A stretch of DNA of 24,794 nt from MWBV01 sp964447315 (GTDB lineage Archaea; Nanobdellota; Nanobdellia; Pacearchaeales; GW2011-AR1), in assembly GCA_964447315.1 (NCBI GenBank), contig CAYURQ010000013.1, positions 1 through 24,794 of the forward strand, written 5' to 3'. Under the pieces are notes generated by a model, which did not search any database, was not told where the DNA came from, and was given only the letters and a program-made list of their open reading frames with translations. A program made the position numbers and the translations under genes. Shown here piece after piece: positions 7,289 through 13,473 of the stretch (positions are counted from its first letter, which is position 1; every line of letters begins with the position of its first letter).

Positions 7289-7360
7289 CGCCCCGACCGG
7301 GAATCGAACCCGGACCTCAAGCGCGACAGGCTTGTGTTCTAGCCACTAAACTACCGAGGC
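7289..7360 (-). tRNA. tRNA-Asp (anticodon GUC)
   Basis: Cloverleaf read on the minus strand: acceptor GCCTCGG/TCGGGGC (two G-U pairs), D-arm GTTT/GAAC, anticodon stem CAAGC/GCTTG with loop CTGTCGC, 4-nt variable region, T-arm CCGGG/CCCGG with TTCGATT, discriminator G. The anticodon GTC decodes Asp. CCA is not encoded. No TATA box lies in the 56-nt spacer upstream; the nearest is at 7453-7462, before a second copy of nucleotides 1-14. Four solo copies of its 3' end lie downstream. Confidence 0.95.
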
Positions 7361-7430
7361 ATTGTCTATGTTTGGCTCGGGGGTTTACGTTGTCTTTTTG
7401 TGTTTCATGGAGTGCATAAACTACCGAGGC
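7361..7430 (-). repeat. Duplicated tRNA-Asp 5' end and structured leader
   Basis: On the minus strand, 7430-7417 repeats tRNA-Asp nucleotides 1-14 (GCCTCGGTAGTTTA), then diverges. Downstream an inverted complement lies at 7376-7389, giving a stem CTCGG/CCGAG plus GTTTATG/CGTAAAC, separated by a 2x2 internal loop (12 pairs, one G-U). The TATA box at 7453-7462 would start RNA almost exactly at the first base of this duplicate. Confidence 0.8.
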
Positions 7431-7452
7431 AATAGAAAATGATATGTTGTTT

Positions 7453-7462
7453 TATTTTTAAA
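7453..7462 (-). promoter_or_regulatory. TATA box for the tRNA-Asp transcript
   Basis: Minus-strand AACC followed by TTTAAAAATA, centred about 27 nt before position 7430. The same AACCTT(T)AAAAA form is seen before tRNA-Val. Confidence 0.55.
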
Positions 7463-7547
7463 GGTTACTAATTATTAATTTTTCAAGAAAAGTTTTCATT
7501 TTGTTATAATAATCTTTATATATTCTTAAGTTTTTTTATGGATATTC

Positions 7548-7883
7548 ATGACAGATCAAAGAGAGGCTAAAAAAAATATGACACCAATAGATTTAATTCA
7601 TTTGGGAGAGCCTATTTCTTTTGCCAGGATTAATATTTGTGGTAAGTCTAAAGTAGATGAATTTAGAGTAGGGGATTTAGTTAAGGTTTGTTGGCGTGAG
7701 GATTCTTCAGGAACATTCAGAGAAAATTTATATAAAGAGGTTGGTAATGGAGATGAAGGTTATAGGGTTTTTGATATTCGTTTAAATAAGGGATTAATTA
7801 GATTAGGTATTGAAGGAAGAATTAGGGATGGATATTATTTTGCTTATAGATTTGAAAAATATTTTGGCAATGATTTGAAATAA
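7548..7883 (+). CDS. Small putative beta-barrel protein (111 residues)
   Basis: Not recognised by family. Residues 1-35 are mixed; FRVGDLVKVCWRED near 38-52 is the opening strand pattern typical of SH3-like barrels (basic residue, x, Gly-Asp, hydrophobic strand). Further strands follow (GYRVFDIRL, GLIRLGIEGRI). A TATA box (ctttatatattc, 7512-7523) is about 30 nt upstream. The ATG at 7548 is preferred; an alternative at 7578 (MTPIDLIHLG) is possible. It is divergent from the tRNA-Asp transcript and may share control DNA with it. Confidence 0.75.
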   Translation: MTDQREAKKNMTPIDLIHLGEPISFARINICGKSKVDEFRVGDLVKVCWREDSSGTFRENLYKEVGNGDEGYRVFDIRLNKGLIRLGIEGRIRDGYYFAYRFEKYFGNDLK

Positions 7884-7888
7884 TTTTT

Positions 7889-8803
7889 TTAGTTAATTTC
7901 TCCTGCTTCTTTTCTAAGTCTTAATAATTCTTTTTCATCTTCAATTAATCTTTTTTTTATTTCATCAATTTTAGATTGATTTGGATTTTTCATTTTTTGA
8001 ATTTCTTCTTGGGCTTCTTCAATCATTTTCTTTGCTTTTTCTATTTTTTCTTCTTGGTCTTTTAACTTGCTTGATTTTTTCTTGTTTAATTCGCTTACTT
8101 TTTTTATTTTAATTTCTTTTTTATTGTTTTTTTCATTGCCTGTTATTTCTTTTATTTTTTTCTCAACATGGTGAGAATGTTTTATTCCTAAAAATATTAA
8201 AATTCCTAGAATAAATAATCCAAAAATATATAAGAATCCTTTTGCACTTATTGATACTTTTCCATCTTCTATAGAGAAAGCAGTTACTCTTTCTTTTTCT
8301 GATTTAACTTGTTCTATAGGAGTTGATGTTTTTTCACTTTCTTGTTCTAATGATGTTTGTTCTGTTGTTTCTGATTCATTTGTTTGGATAAGTGTTTCAT
8401 TGTTTTGAGTTTCATTTAGAGTTTCATTAGTTTCTGTTTCTTGAGATTCTTTTATCGGTGGAGTGTACCAAGAAGGATAAAATTCAATTTCAATATCAAA
8501 TCCTGCATTGAAACTTTCATCAAATCTTTTATTACCCATTTTTTCTCCTTCATAAGTTAACCAAATGTCCATATCAAAAGTATCTAATGAAGAATCATAA
8601 TTAAAAATAATATCCCCATTCATATTGGCTGTATAATGGAAGCTTTCTAAAACCCTTGAGTATTGATAATCAGGGTGTAAGAATCGAATCATTGCTTTGT
8701 ATCCTGGAATAGTATGAATAACTATTGAAGTTTCCATTGCCGTTGTTACTGGAACTAGCATTAAAGCTAAAGCACAAAAAATTAATAATATCTTCACCTT
8801 CAT
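7889..8803 (-). CDS. Exported, membrane-anchored protein with glycosylation-rich linker and cytoplasmic coil
   Basis: Residues 1-22 form a signal peptide (MKVKILLIFCALALMLVPVTTA). Residues 23-115 are a beta-rich extracellular domain. Residues 116-175 are a Thr/Glu/Ser/Asn linker with four clustered N-glycosylation sequons (three NET, one NES). A membrane span lies at 188-207. The last 95 residues are a Lys/Glu coiled coil in the cytoplasm. This type I layout couples an outside domain to an inside coil, as in surface adhesins or sensors, but no family is recognised. It is convergent with the gene at 7548-7883, with 5 nt between stops. Confidence 0.8.
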   Translation of the reverse strand: MKVKILLIFCALALMLVPVTTAMETSIVIHTIPGYKAMIRFLHPDYQYSRVLESFHYTANMNGDIIFNYDSSLDTFDMDIWLTYEGEKMGNKRFDESFNAGFDIEIEFYPSWYTPPIKESQETETNETLNETQNNETLIQTNESETTEQTSLEQESEKTSTPIEQVKSEKERVTAFSIEDGKVSISAKGFLYIFGLFILGILIFLGIKHSHHVEKKIKEITGNEKNNKKEIKIKKVSELNKKKSSKLKDQEEKIEKAKKMIEEAQEEIQKMKNPNQSKIDEIKKRLIEDEKELLRLRKEAGEIN

Positions 8804-8914
8804 TTTAAATTTATATGCATTTTTTATTTATAAACTTTTTTACATTCTGATACTAGGTTTAATTTTTTATTTTTATTTATAAAATTTTAAAAACTCTCTT
8901 AACTGAGTAATTTG

Positions 8915-9829
8915 ATGAGGTGGATAGGAATATTATTAATGGTATTTACTTTGGTTATGGTAATTTTATTAACTGTGTATTTATTTATTCCATATAATAT
9001 GAATGAACTTGATTTTTCTAAACCAGAAAATTCAAATTTTAATTTAGAAGGTAATTATTCTAAAATGCAGTTTTATAATAATATGAGATTCCCTTCTACA
9101 GATATTTCTTATAGGATAAGTCCAGATTGTAATTTACAAAAAAAAGCTTCAATGGAGGAGGCTTTTGAAATTATTGAGAATTTAACAATTCTTAATTTTT
9201 ATCCTGTTTCTTTTGATGAAGAAATAATTGTTGATTGTGATAGTAAAACTAGAATTGAAGGGGGAATGTTTATTGCTGGAGAAGGAGGTCCAACAAATAT
9301 AACTGTTTCTGGAGATTTAAATATTATTTTTAAAGGAAAAATTCTTTTATTAAGAGAGCCAAAATGTTCTAAACCAAATGTTGCATTGCATGAATTATTT
9401 CATGTTTTGGGATTTGATCACTCTGAAAATCAAGATAATATAATGTATGAAATAACAAAGTGTTCTCAAACAATTGGAGATGATATTCCTGCATTTATAA
9501 ATGATATTTATTCTATTCCTTCTTATCCTGATTTAGCTTTTGAAGATGCTCAAGGAAATTTAAATGGAAAATATCTTAATGCTAATTTAAGCGTAAGAAA
9601 TCAAGGAATTATTGATTCAAAAAATACTAAAATTTTAATTTATGCTGATGATAAAATGGTTAAGGAAATAAATTTAGAAGGATTAAAAGTTGGATATGGC
9701 ACTAAAATTTCATTGTATAATATTTGGGTTAATAAAATTTCTATAGATAAAATAACCTTTGTTATTAATTCTTCTTTTGATGAAATGTCTATTGAAAATA
9801 ATCAGTTGGTTTTAAATTTAAAAAAATAA
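8915..9829 (+). CDS. Membrane-anchored metzincin-type zinc metalloprotease with C-terminal beta domain
   Basis: Cleaves proteins outside the cell, by family. Residues 1-27 are an N-terminal membrane anchor. The zinc site HELFHVLGFDH at 159-169 fits HExxHxxGxxH, and NIMY at 175-178 is the Met-turn, together a metzincin (matrixin-like) signature. From about 203 a separate beta domain (YPDLAFED... NANLSVRNQG... IENNQLVLNL) resembles a CARDB-type adhesion module. Two or more cysteine pairs may form disulfides. The TTG one codon-pair earlier at 8912 is in frame, but the ATG at 8915 is preferred. A TATA-like stretch lies about 30 nt upstream. The substrate is unknown. Confidence 0.9.
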   Translation: MRWIGILLMVFTLVMVILLTVYLFIPYNMNELDFSKPENSNFNLEGNYSKMQFYNNMRFPSTDISYRISPDCNLQKKASMEEAFEIIENLTILNFYPVSFDEEIIVDCDSKTRIEGGMFIAGEGGPTNITVSGDLNIIFKGKILLLREPKCSKPNVALHELFHVLGFDHSENQDNIMYEITKCSQTIGDDIPAFINDIYSIPSYPDLAFEDAQGNLNGKYLNANLSVRNQGIIDSKNTKILIYADDKMVKEINLEGLKVGYGTKISLYNIWVNKISIDKITFVINSSFDEMSIENNQLVLNLKK

Positions 9830-9834
9830 AATAA

Positions 9835-9852
9835 AAGAAAAAGCTTTTTCTT
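9835..9852. terminator. Bidirectional terminator-like palindrome
   Basis: A perfect 18-bp palindrome, aagaaaaagctttttctt, lies between two convergent genes, with T runs on both strands. It suits termination in either direction. Confidence 0.55.
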
Positions 9853-9863
9853 GAATAAATTAA

Positions 9864-9941
9864 TTAATCATCTAGTGCTAGATTATCAATATCTTCATCC
9901 AAGGTTTCTTCGTCCTCGAATTCTTTGAATTCTTCGTCCAT
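9864..9941 (-). CDS. Acidic 25-residue micro-ORF
   Basis: Reads MDEEFKEFEDEETLDEDIDN plus five residues, with 14 Asp/Glu. Upstream on its strand are GAGGT about 10 nt before the ATG (SD-like) and a TATA-like AAAATTATA about 32 nt before. It lies in a 250-nt gap and ends 12 nt from the palindrome. Codons and promoter spacing suggest expression, but its size leaves doubt. It could be a real acidic microprotein or the remnant of a longer one. Confidence 0.4.
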   Translation of the reverse strand: MDEEFKEFEDEETLDEDIDNLALDD

Positions 9942-10080
9942 TATTTTTATACCTCGTTTTAGTATAATTTTTATTAGGAACATTAGTGTTTTTAAATTCT
10001 TCTATTTTTGAATTGTAGTTTTTTTGAAAGTTGTTTTCTTTTAGCAAAAGATTTTAAAATTCTTTTATCACTATTAAATT

Positions 10081-10362
10081 ATGGAAGAAAGAAATAAAAT
10101 TGATTTTAATTATGCTTTGGATGAATTTTTAGAGAATGTTTCTTTTAATGAAAAATTTAAAATTAAGTTTTTTAAGAAAAGTGAATTAGAAAAAGTAGTA
10201 AAGCCTTTTGTTAATCATGATTCAAAAAGTTTGGAAGTTGATTACAAGCATTTATTTAGTATAGCTATTCATTATATAACTAATAAAGCTGGATGGGAGA
10301 GAGTTAATTTAAAAGGAATCAATGAACCTTGTTATAAGTATTTTAATTCAAGTGGATTTTAA
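10081..10362 (+). CDS. Hypothetical 93-residue protein
   Basis: Not recognised. A soluble, lysine- and aromatic-rich helical protein starting MEERNKIDFNYALDEFLENV, with a hydrophobic segment SIAIHYITN near 61-69 too short and polar for a membrane span. The TATA box attttaaaat at 10051-10060 is 25 nt upstream and indicates a leaderless message. It stands alone, convergent with the von Willebrand A gene. Confidence 0.65.
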   Translation: MEERNKIDFNYALDEFLENVSFNEKFKIKFFKKSELEKVVKPFVNHDSKSLEVDYKHLFSIAIHYITNKAGWERVNLKGINEPCYKYFNSSGF

Positions 10363-10399
10363 ATAACAAATATTATTAAAATATAAAGTTATTTATTTT

Positions 10400-11914
10400 T
10401 TAAGAAATTTCATATATTTGTAGTATTTGTCCTATAACTTCTTTTCCATTTTCTCTTTCTTTTACAGGATATATTTGAATTTTAGAAATATTGGATATCT
10501 TTCCTTGTAAATCAAAAGAAAATGTTTTTGTTTCTAAGGGTTTTATGTTTTGACTTGTTATTTCTTCTTTATATGTTTGAGTTTTATTACTAAAAACTAT
10601 TAAAAATTTTTGTGATAATAATTCTGAATAATATGTTTCTACTATTCTTTCTCTTATTGCGTTGAAAATTGTTTGAAGTGCAGATGCATCTGGTGCATAA
10701 TAAAAATCATTTGGATTTGATGCAACTGCGCTTAACATTTCTGAATCAACAAATCCTGTTAAACCTATTGTAAATATTCTTATTCCTTGGGATTTTGTGT
10801 TTTCTGCTTCTTGAATTACAATTTCCGGTCCTATATCATTTTGCCCATCTGTTAATAAAATCATTATTTTTTCTGTATCAATTCTTCCATTATTTATTAA
10901 GTCATTTGATGAAGTTTGTATTCCAGTATGTATTGCTGTTCCTCCTTCCATTCCTGTATCATCTATTGCTAAAAGGAGATTGTTTTTGTTTGAAGTTATG
11001 CTTTGTTTTAATTCCCCATAACTTCCAAATACAACATAATTACAATAATCTTCTGCTCTGATGTTATTTACGAAATTTCTTGAAGCATCTTTTGCAGCAT
11101 CAATAGAAATTATTGTAGGATTTCTTATTATTTCAGAAGAATCTCCAATAAAAACAGAAACATTAACTTCTTGAGAAGGGGGTCTGTTTGTACTTGGTCT
11201 TAAATTCCATCCATAAACCATTACTTCCCAATCTCCAGAATTAGGATTTTCAACATATACTATTTGAGGTTTAGTTGATATTCCACTGAAATATTCATTT
11301 CCTTGTCCAACATCACTCGGAGGATCAACAATTCCTCCAACTCCAGGTCTTCCTGTTCCAAATATCCAGGTTCCAGACGGATTTATTAAATTAAGTGCAA
11401 ATTCAGAACCTTCTGAACCATTATATCCTTTTTTTCTATCCCAGTTTAAAGAAACTGCTAATCTTTCTGTTCCAGGAGGTACAGAAAATGTATTTGAATT
11501 GCTATATCCATTTCTTGGGACACTAAGATTTTTGTATTCTTGAATTGGTATTGCTCCTCCTTGTAATCCTAATGTCCATCCACTCTGCCTCATACTTCCT
11601 GAACGGTCAATAACCAAAGAGAAATCTATTTCTTTTTGTTGTTCTTTTATTTCTTCTTGTTTTGTTAATTTTACATCTTTTGTTGCACAGCAAACAGTTA
11701 ATTTTATATCAGAATAATTTGATTCATTGATTAATACTTTTTTAATTCTAAAATCTTCTTTAAGTAGTTCTGTTTTTATCTCAATTATTTCTCCGTTTTT
11801 CTTTATTAAACCAAAAGCAAGCCTTCCAACAATTGCTGCTGAGGTTATTGCTAACATGATTATTATTGTTACTGCAATAATTTGAGAGAGTGCTTTTTTA
11901 CCTCTTTTTTTCAT
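10400..11914 (-). CDS. Pilin-like surface protein with von Willebrand A domain and an inserted beta domain
   Basis: Residues 1-36 match an archaeal class III (type IV pilin-like) signal: basic start MKKRGKK, then ALSQIIAVTIIIMLAITSAAIVG, cut by a prepilin peptidase. The von Willebrand A fold starts at about 96 with the metal site DRSGS (103-107), continues with the threonine of GGTAIHTG (T326) and the aspartate of LLTDGQND (D356), so the MIDAS is complete. Between strand 1 and helix 1 an extra domain of about 130 residues is inserted (130-258: PPGTERLAVSLNWD ... GDWEVMVYGW), which looks like a PPC-type jelly roll. The C terminus (about 435-504) is a further beta domain. It probably acts in adhesion at the cell surface. 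Confidence 0.88.
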   Translation of the reverse strand: MKKRGKKALSQIIAVTIIIMLAITSAAIVGRLAFGLIKKNGEIIEIKTELLKEDFRIKKVLINESNYSDIKLTVCCATKDVKLTKQEEIKEQQKEIDFSLVIDRSGSMRQSGWTLGLQGGAIPIQEYKNLSVPRNGYSNSNTFSVPPGTERLAVSLNWDRKKGYNGSEGSEFALNLINPSGTWIFGTGRPGVGGIVDPPSDVGQGNEYFSGISTKPQIVYVENPNSGDWEVMVYGWNLRPSTNRPPSQEVNVSVFIGDSSEIIRNPTIISIDAAKDASRNFVNNIRAEDYCNYVVFGSYGELKQSITSNKNNLLLAIDDTGMEGGTAIHTGIQTSSNDLINNGRIDTEKIMILLTDGQNDIGPEIVIQEAENTKSQGIRIFTIGLTGFVDSEMLSAVASNPNDFYYAPDASALQTIFNAIRERIVETYYSELLSQKFLIVFSNKTQTYKEEITSQNIKPLETKTFSFDLQGKISNISKIQIYPVKERENGKEVIGQILQIYEIS

Positions 11915-11960
11915 ATTATTACTTTGTAAAGAATGTTTATATAATTTTATAATAACAACT

Positions 11961-11970
11961 TTTAAAAAAG
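11961..11970 (+). promoter_or_regulatory. Probable TATA box of the tRNA-Tyr transcript
   Basis: The motif tttaaaaaag is the best TATA-like element upstream of the tRNA-Tyr region. It lies before the duplicated 5' end at 12009, with none well placed in the 86-nt spacer. Confidence 0.4.
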
Positions 11971-12003
11971 AAAATTATCTTAGAATTTCAGAGGTTTGTT
12001 TAT

Positions 12004-12108
12004 ACAATCCCTCCATAGCTTACGTGGGGCACCAAGGTTCCCCTTACGGTATCCCCTCCTTTTTAACAGGAAGAGAAGGCTATGGTGGCTTAAAACAAAA
12101 ACAACAAT
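12004..12108 (+). repeat. Duplicated tRNA-Tyr 5' end and structured leader
   Basis: 12004-12022 (acaatccctccatagctta) is identical to 12104-12122: five upstream bases plus tRNA nucleotides 1-14. The match ends after A14, as it does for tRNA-Asp. An inverted complement at 12077-12088 (aGGCTATGGTGG) can pair with CCTCCATAGCTT (12010-12021) with one T-T mismatch. Inside is a GGGG/CCCC hairpin. Confidence 0.8.
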
Positions 12109-12269
12109 CCCTCCATAGCTTAGTGGTTAAAGCGTCTGGCTGTAGATAACTAAGGTGGATAGTCCATTGATAATCATAAGATTAGGATATTAAATGAAGC
12201 CCTAAAAGTCAGAAGATCAGGATGTTAACAGCACCCGGAAGATCCCAAGTTCGAATCTTGGTGGAGGGA
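12109..12269 (+). tRNA. tRNA-Tyr (anticodon GUA) with intron
   Basis: Acceptor CCCTCCA/TGGAGGG has C1-G72, the archaeal/eukaryal Tyr identity pair, with discriminator A. The anticodon stem TCTGG/CCGGA carries loop CTGTAGC after splicing; the anticodon GTA decodes Tyr. T-arm CCAAG/CTTGG with TTCGAAT. The intron is at 12146-12233, leaving a 73-nt mature tRNA. CCA is not encoded. Solo copies of the 3' end lie downstream at 12800, 13128 and 14980. Confidence 0.95.
12146..12233 (+). other. tRNA-Tyr intron, 88 nt, bulge-helix-bulge
   Basis: Position 37/38. The splice motif is canonical: helix CTGT/ACAG (4 bp) flanked by 3-nt bulges AGA and CAC, and an intron stem TAAC/GTTA. The tRNA endonuclease would cut AG/A and CA/C. 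The intron holds a near-perfect 16-nt direct repeat (12178-12193 and 12213-12228, two mismatches). Confidence 0.92.
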
Positions 12270-12317
12270 TTTTATTTTTTAAGGAATATTTAAAAACATT
12301 CTAATCTATTTTTGATT

Positions 12318-12746
12318 ATGAAAAAAAGGAACATTGTTTTTATTTTTATTATAGTGGTTTTAATAATAGTAGGGGTATTTGCTTTAATAATTATAAATAA
12401 CTTAAATAATCCAAGGCCTGTTCCTATTCCCCACCAACTTGAATGTTTCCAATCAAATATTGAAATAAGTAATGTAACAGAAATTTCTGAAGGAGAATAT
12501 AAAATAAATATTTATAGAACACAGGAAGGAGTAGAAATGGGAGGGTTTAAATTAATAATAGAAAGAGATTTGTCAGAAGAGCCAGTTATTAAAGATTTTC
12601 CAGGAAACATTCCTGGATTAACGACAAAAGAAGTCATAGTTGGAGATATTAATTTTAAAGTAAAAGAAATAAGAGCAACCCAATACCTAATAGTTGATGG
12701 AGAAGAAATTTTGTGTGGAAGCATTAGTCGTTTTGAAATAAATTAA
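12318..12746 (+). CDS. Membrane-anchored extracytoplasmic protein (142 residues)
   Basis: Not recognised. Residues 4-27 are a hydrophobic anchor, followed by a proline-rich hinge (PRPVPIPHQ) and a beta-rich domain with two cysteines, one near the start of the domain (LECFQ) and one near its end (ILCGS), well placed for a disulfide closing the domain. The ATG at 12318 is used; a TTG two codons earlier is also in frame. A TATA-like atttaaaaac (12289-12298) is about 25 nt upstream. It lies between tRNA-Tyr and the first solo copy of its 3' end, so it is the proximal cargo gene of that array. The layout recalls the gene at 5731-6294 in the tRNA-Asp array. Confidence 0.75.
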   Translation: MKKRNIVFIFIIVVLIIVGVFALIIINNLNNPRPVPIPHQLECFQSNIEISNVTEISEGEYKINIYRTQEGVEMGGFKLIIERDLSEEPVIKDFPGNIPGLTTKEVIVGDINFKVKEIRATQYLIVDGEEILCGSISRFEIN

Positions 12747-12799
12747 AGAGAAGAAAAAATCCTAAAATCCCCTATGCAAATGAAAACTTCTATTCTGTT

Positions 12800-12813
12800 C
12801 TTGGTGGAGGGAT
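12800..12813 (+). repeat. Solo tRNA-Tyr 3' end (copy 1)
   Basis: The sequence cttggtggagggat is identical to the tRNA end at 12257-12270 over 14 nt. It is followed by AACCA/TGGTT and then a 7-bp hairpin. Confidence 0.85.
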
Positions 12814-12830
12814 AACCAAATGGTTAAAAT

Positions 12831-12854
12831 CAGGGACAAGTTTATAAGTCCCTG
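12831..12854 (+). promoter_or_regulatory. Hairpin enclosing a TATA box
   Basis: Stem CAGGGAC/GTCCCTG (7 bp) with a 10-nt loop containing tttataa, which sits about 27 nt before the ATG at 12870. The stem thus frames the probable promoter of the next gene. It also resembles an anticodon arm following the D-arm-like aaccaaatggttaaaa. Confidence 0.55.
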
Positions 12855-12869
12855 GTTTGTTCTTTTTTT

Positions 12870-13082
12870 ATGAAAGAAAATGAAAAATATTTTGTCTTTG
12901 GATTAACAACAAAACAATATTGGATTTATGTTCTTTTATTGTGTTTTCTTGTTTCAGTTTTAATCATTCTTTCTGCATTAGGATTAGATTCTTTTGAAAG
13001 AGGGGAAGCATTGGGTAGAGTTTTAGCACTAATAATAATTGCTTCTATTGGATTTTATTTTGGTGGAAGAAATAAAAAATAG
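12870..13082 (+). CDS. Small two-span membrane protein (70 residues)
   Basis: Not recognised. Two hydrophobic helices (about 15-39 and 48-64) are separated by a short charged loop (DSFERGEALG). The ends are polar or basic (MKENEKY, GGRNKK). The TATA in the hairpin loop upstream gives a leaderless start. It lies alone between copies 1 and 2 of the tRNA-Tyr 3' end, so it is the single cargo of one cassette. Small two-span proteins can be toxins, holins or subunits; nothing here decides. Confidence 0.7.
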   Translation: MKENEKYFVFGLTTKQYWIYVLLLCFLVSVLIILSALGLDSFERGEALGRVLALIIIASIGFYFGGRNKK

Positions 13083-13127
13083 ATAAAAACCACAGTTCTT
13101 ATTCCTAAAAATAAATAAATGAATTTT

Positions 13128-13141
13128 CTTGGTTGAGGGAT
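13128..13141 (+). repeat. Solo tRNA-Tyr 3' end (copy 2)
   Basis: The sequence cttggttgagggat has 13 of 14 positions identical to the tRNA end. It is followed by an AT-rich hairpin (TTTTATT/AATAAAA). Confidence 0.8.
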
Positions 13142-13150
13142 ATTTTATTT

Positions 13151-13380
13151 TTGAATAAAAGATTAGAAAGGAATAAATACAAGCAGGTACAAGAGATTTT
13201 ATTCGAAGTATTATTGGGTCATAAGTGATTCTCAAAGATTATCATCAGGAATGGTGTTATGGAAGAATTTTGGGAGAGAATATAGGTAATACTTCTTATC
13301 AAATTGAAATTGAAGACGGTAGAGGTAGAGCAGGATTACATTATAATGATTTGAGTAAATTGTTGGTTATTAGCAAATAA
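13151..13380 (+). pseudogene. Frameshifted small beta-barrel-like gene
   Basis: A first frame from TTG at 13151 reads 25 residues ending EILFEVLLGHK before TGA at 13226-13228. The shifted frame continues at 13225 as VILKDYHQEWCYGRILGENI and runs to TAA at 13380 (51 residues). Read through, LLGHK-VILKDYHQEW makes a natural protein of about 75 residues with the strand pattern of small SH3-like barrels. One missing base near 13225 would explain the break. It could be a true pseudogene, an assembly error, or a shorter gene using GTG at 13225. It lies just after copy 2 of the tRNA-Tyr 3' end. Confidence 0.6.
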
Positions 13381-13435
13381 TTTTTTTAACTTATATTGAG
13401 TAATTACAAAAAATATGTTTTATAGGATAATTATC

Positions 13436-13448
13436 TTTATATATAAAA
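13436..13448 (+). promoter_or_regulatory. TATA box of the archaeosortase operon
   Basis: The strong motif tttatatataaaa is centred about 32 nt before the ATG at 13474. It starts a three-gene overlapping operon. Confidence 0.65.
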
Positions 13449-13473
13449 GATACTAAATTATTTGGTCTTAAAA

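Noticed and set aside
12004..12022. A second tRNA-Tyr gene
   Set aside because: Only nucleotides 1-14 match; no D-loop, anticodon or T-arm follows, so it is a partial copy.
12146..12233. A C/D box guide RNA within the tRNA-Tyr intron
   Set aside because: No proper C box (RTGATGA) and D box (CTGA) pair could be read.
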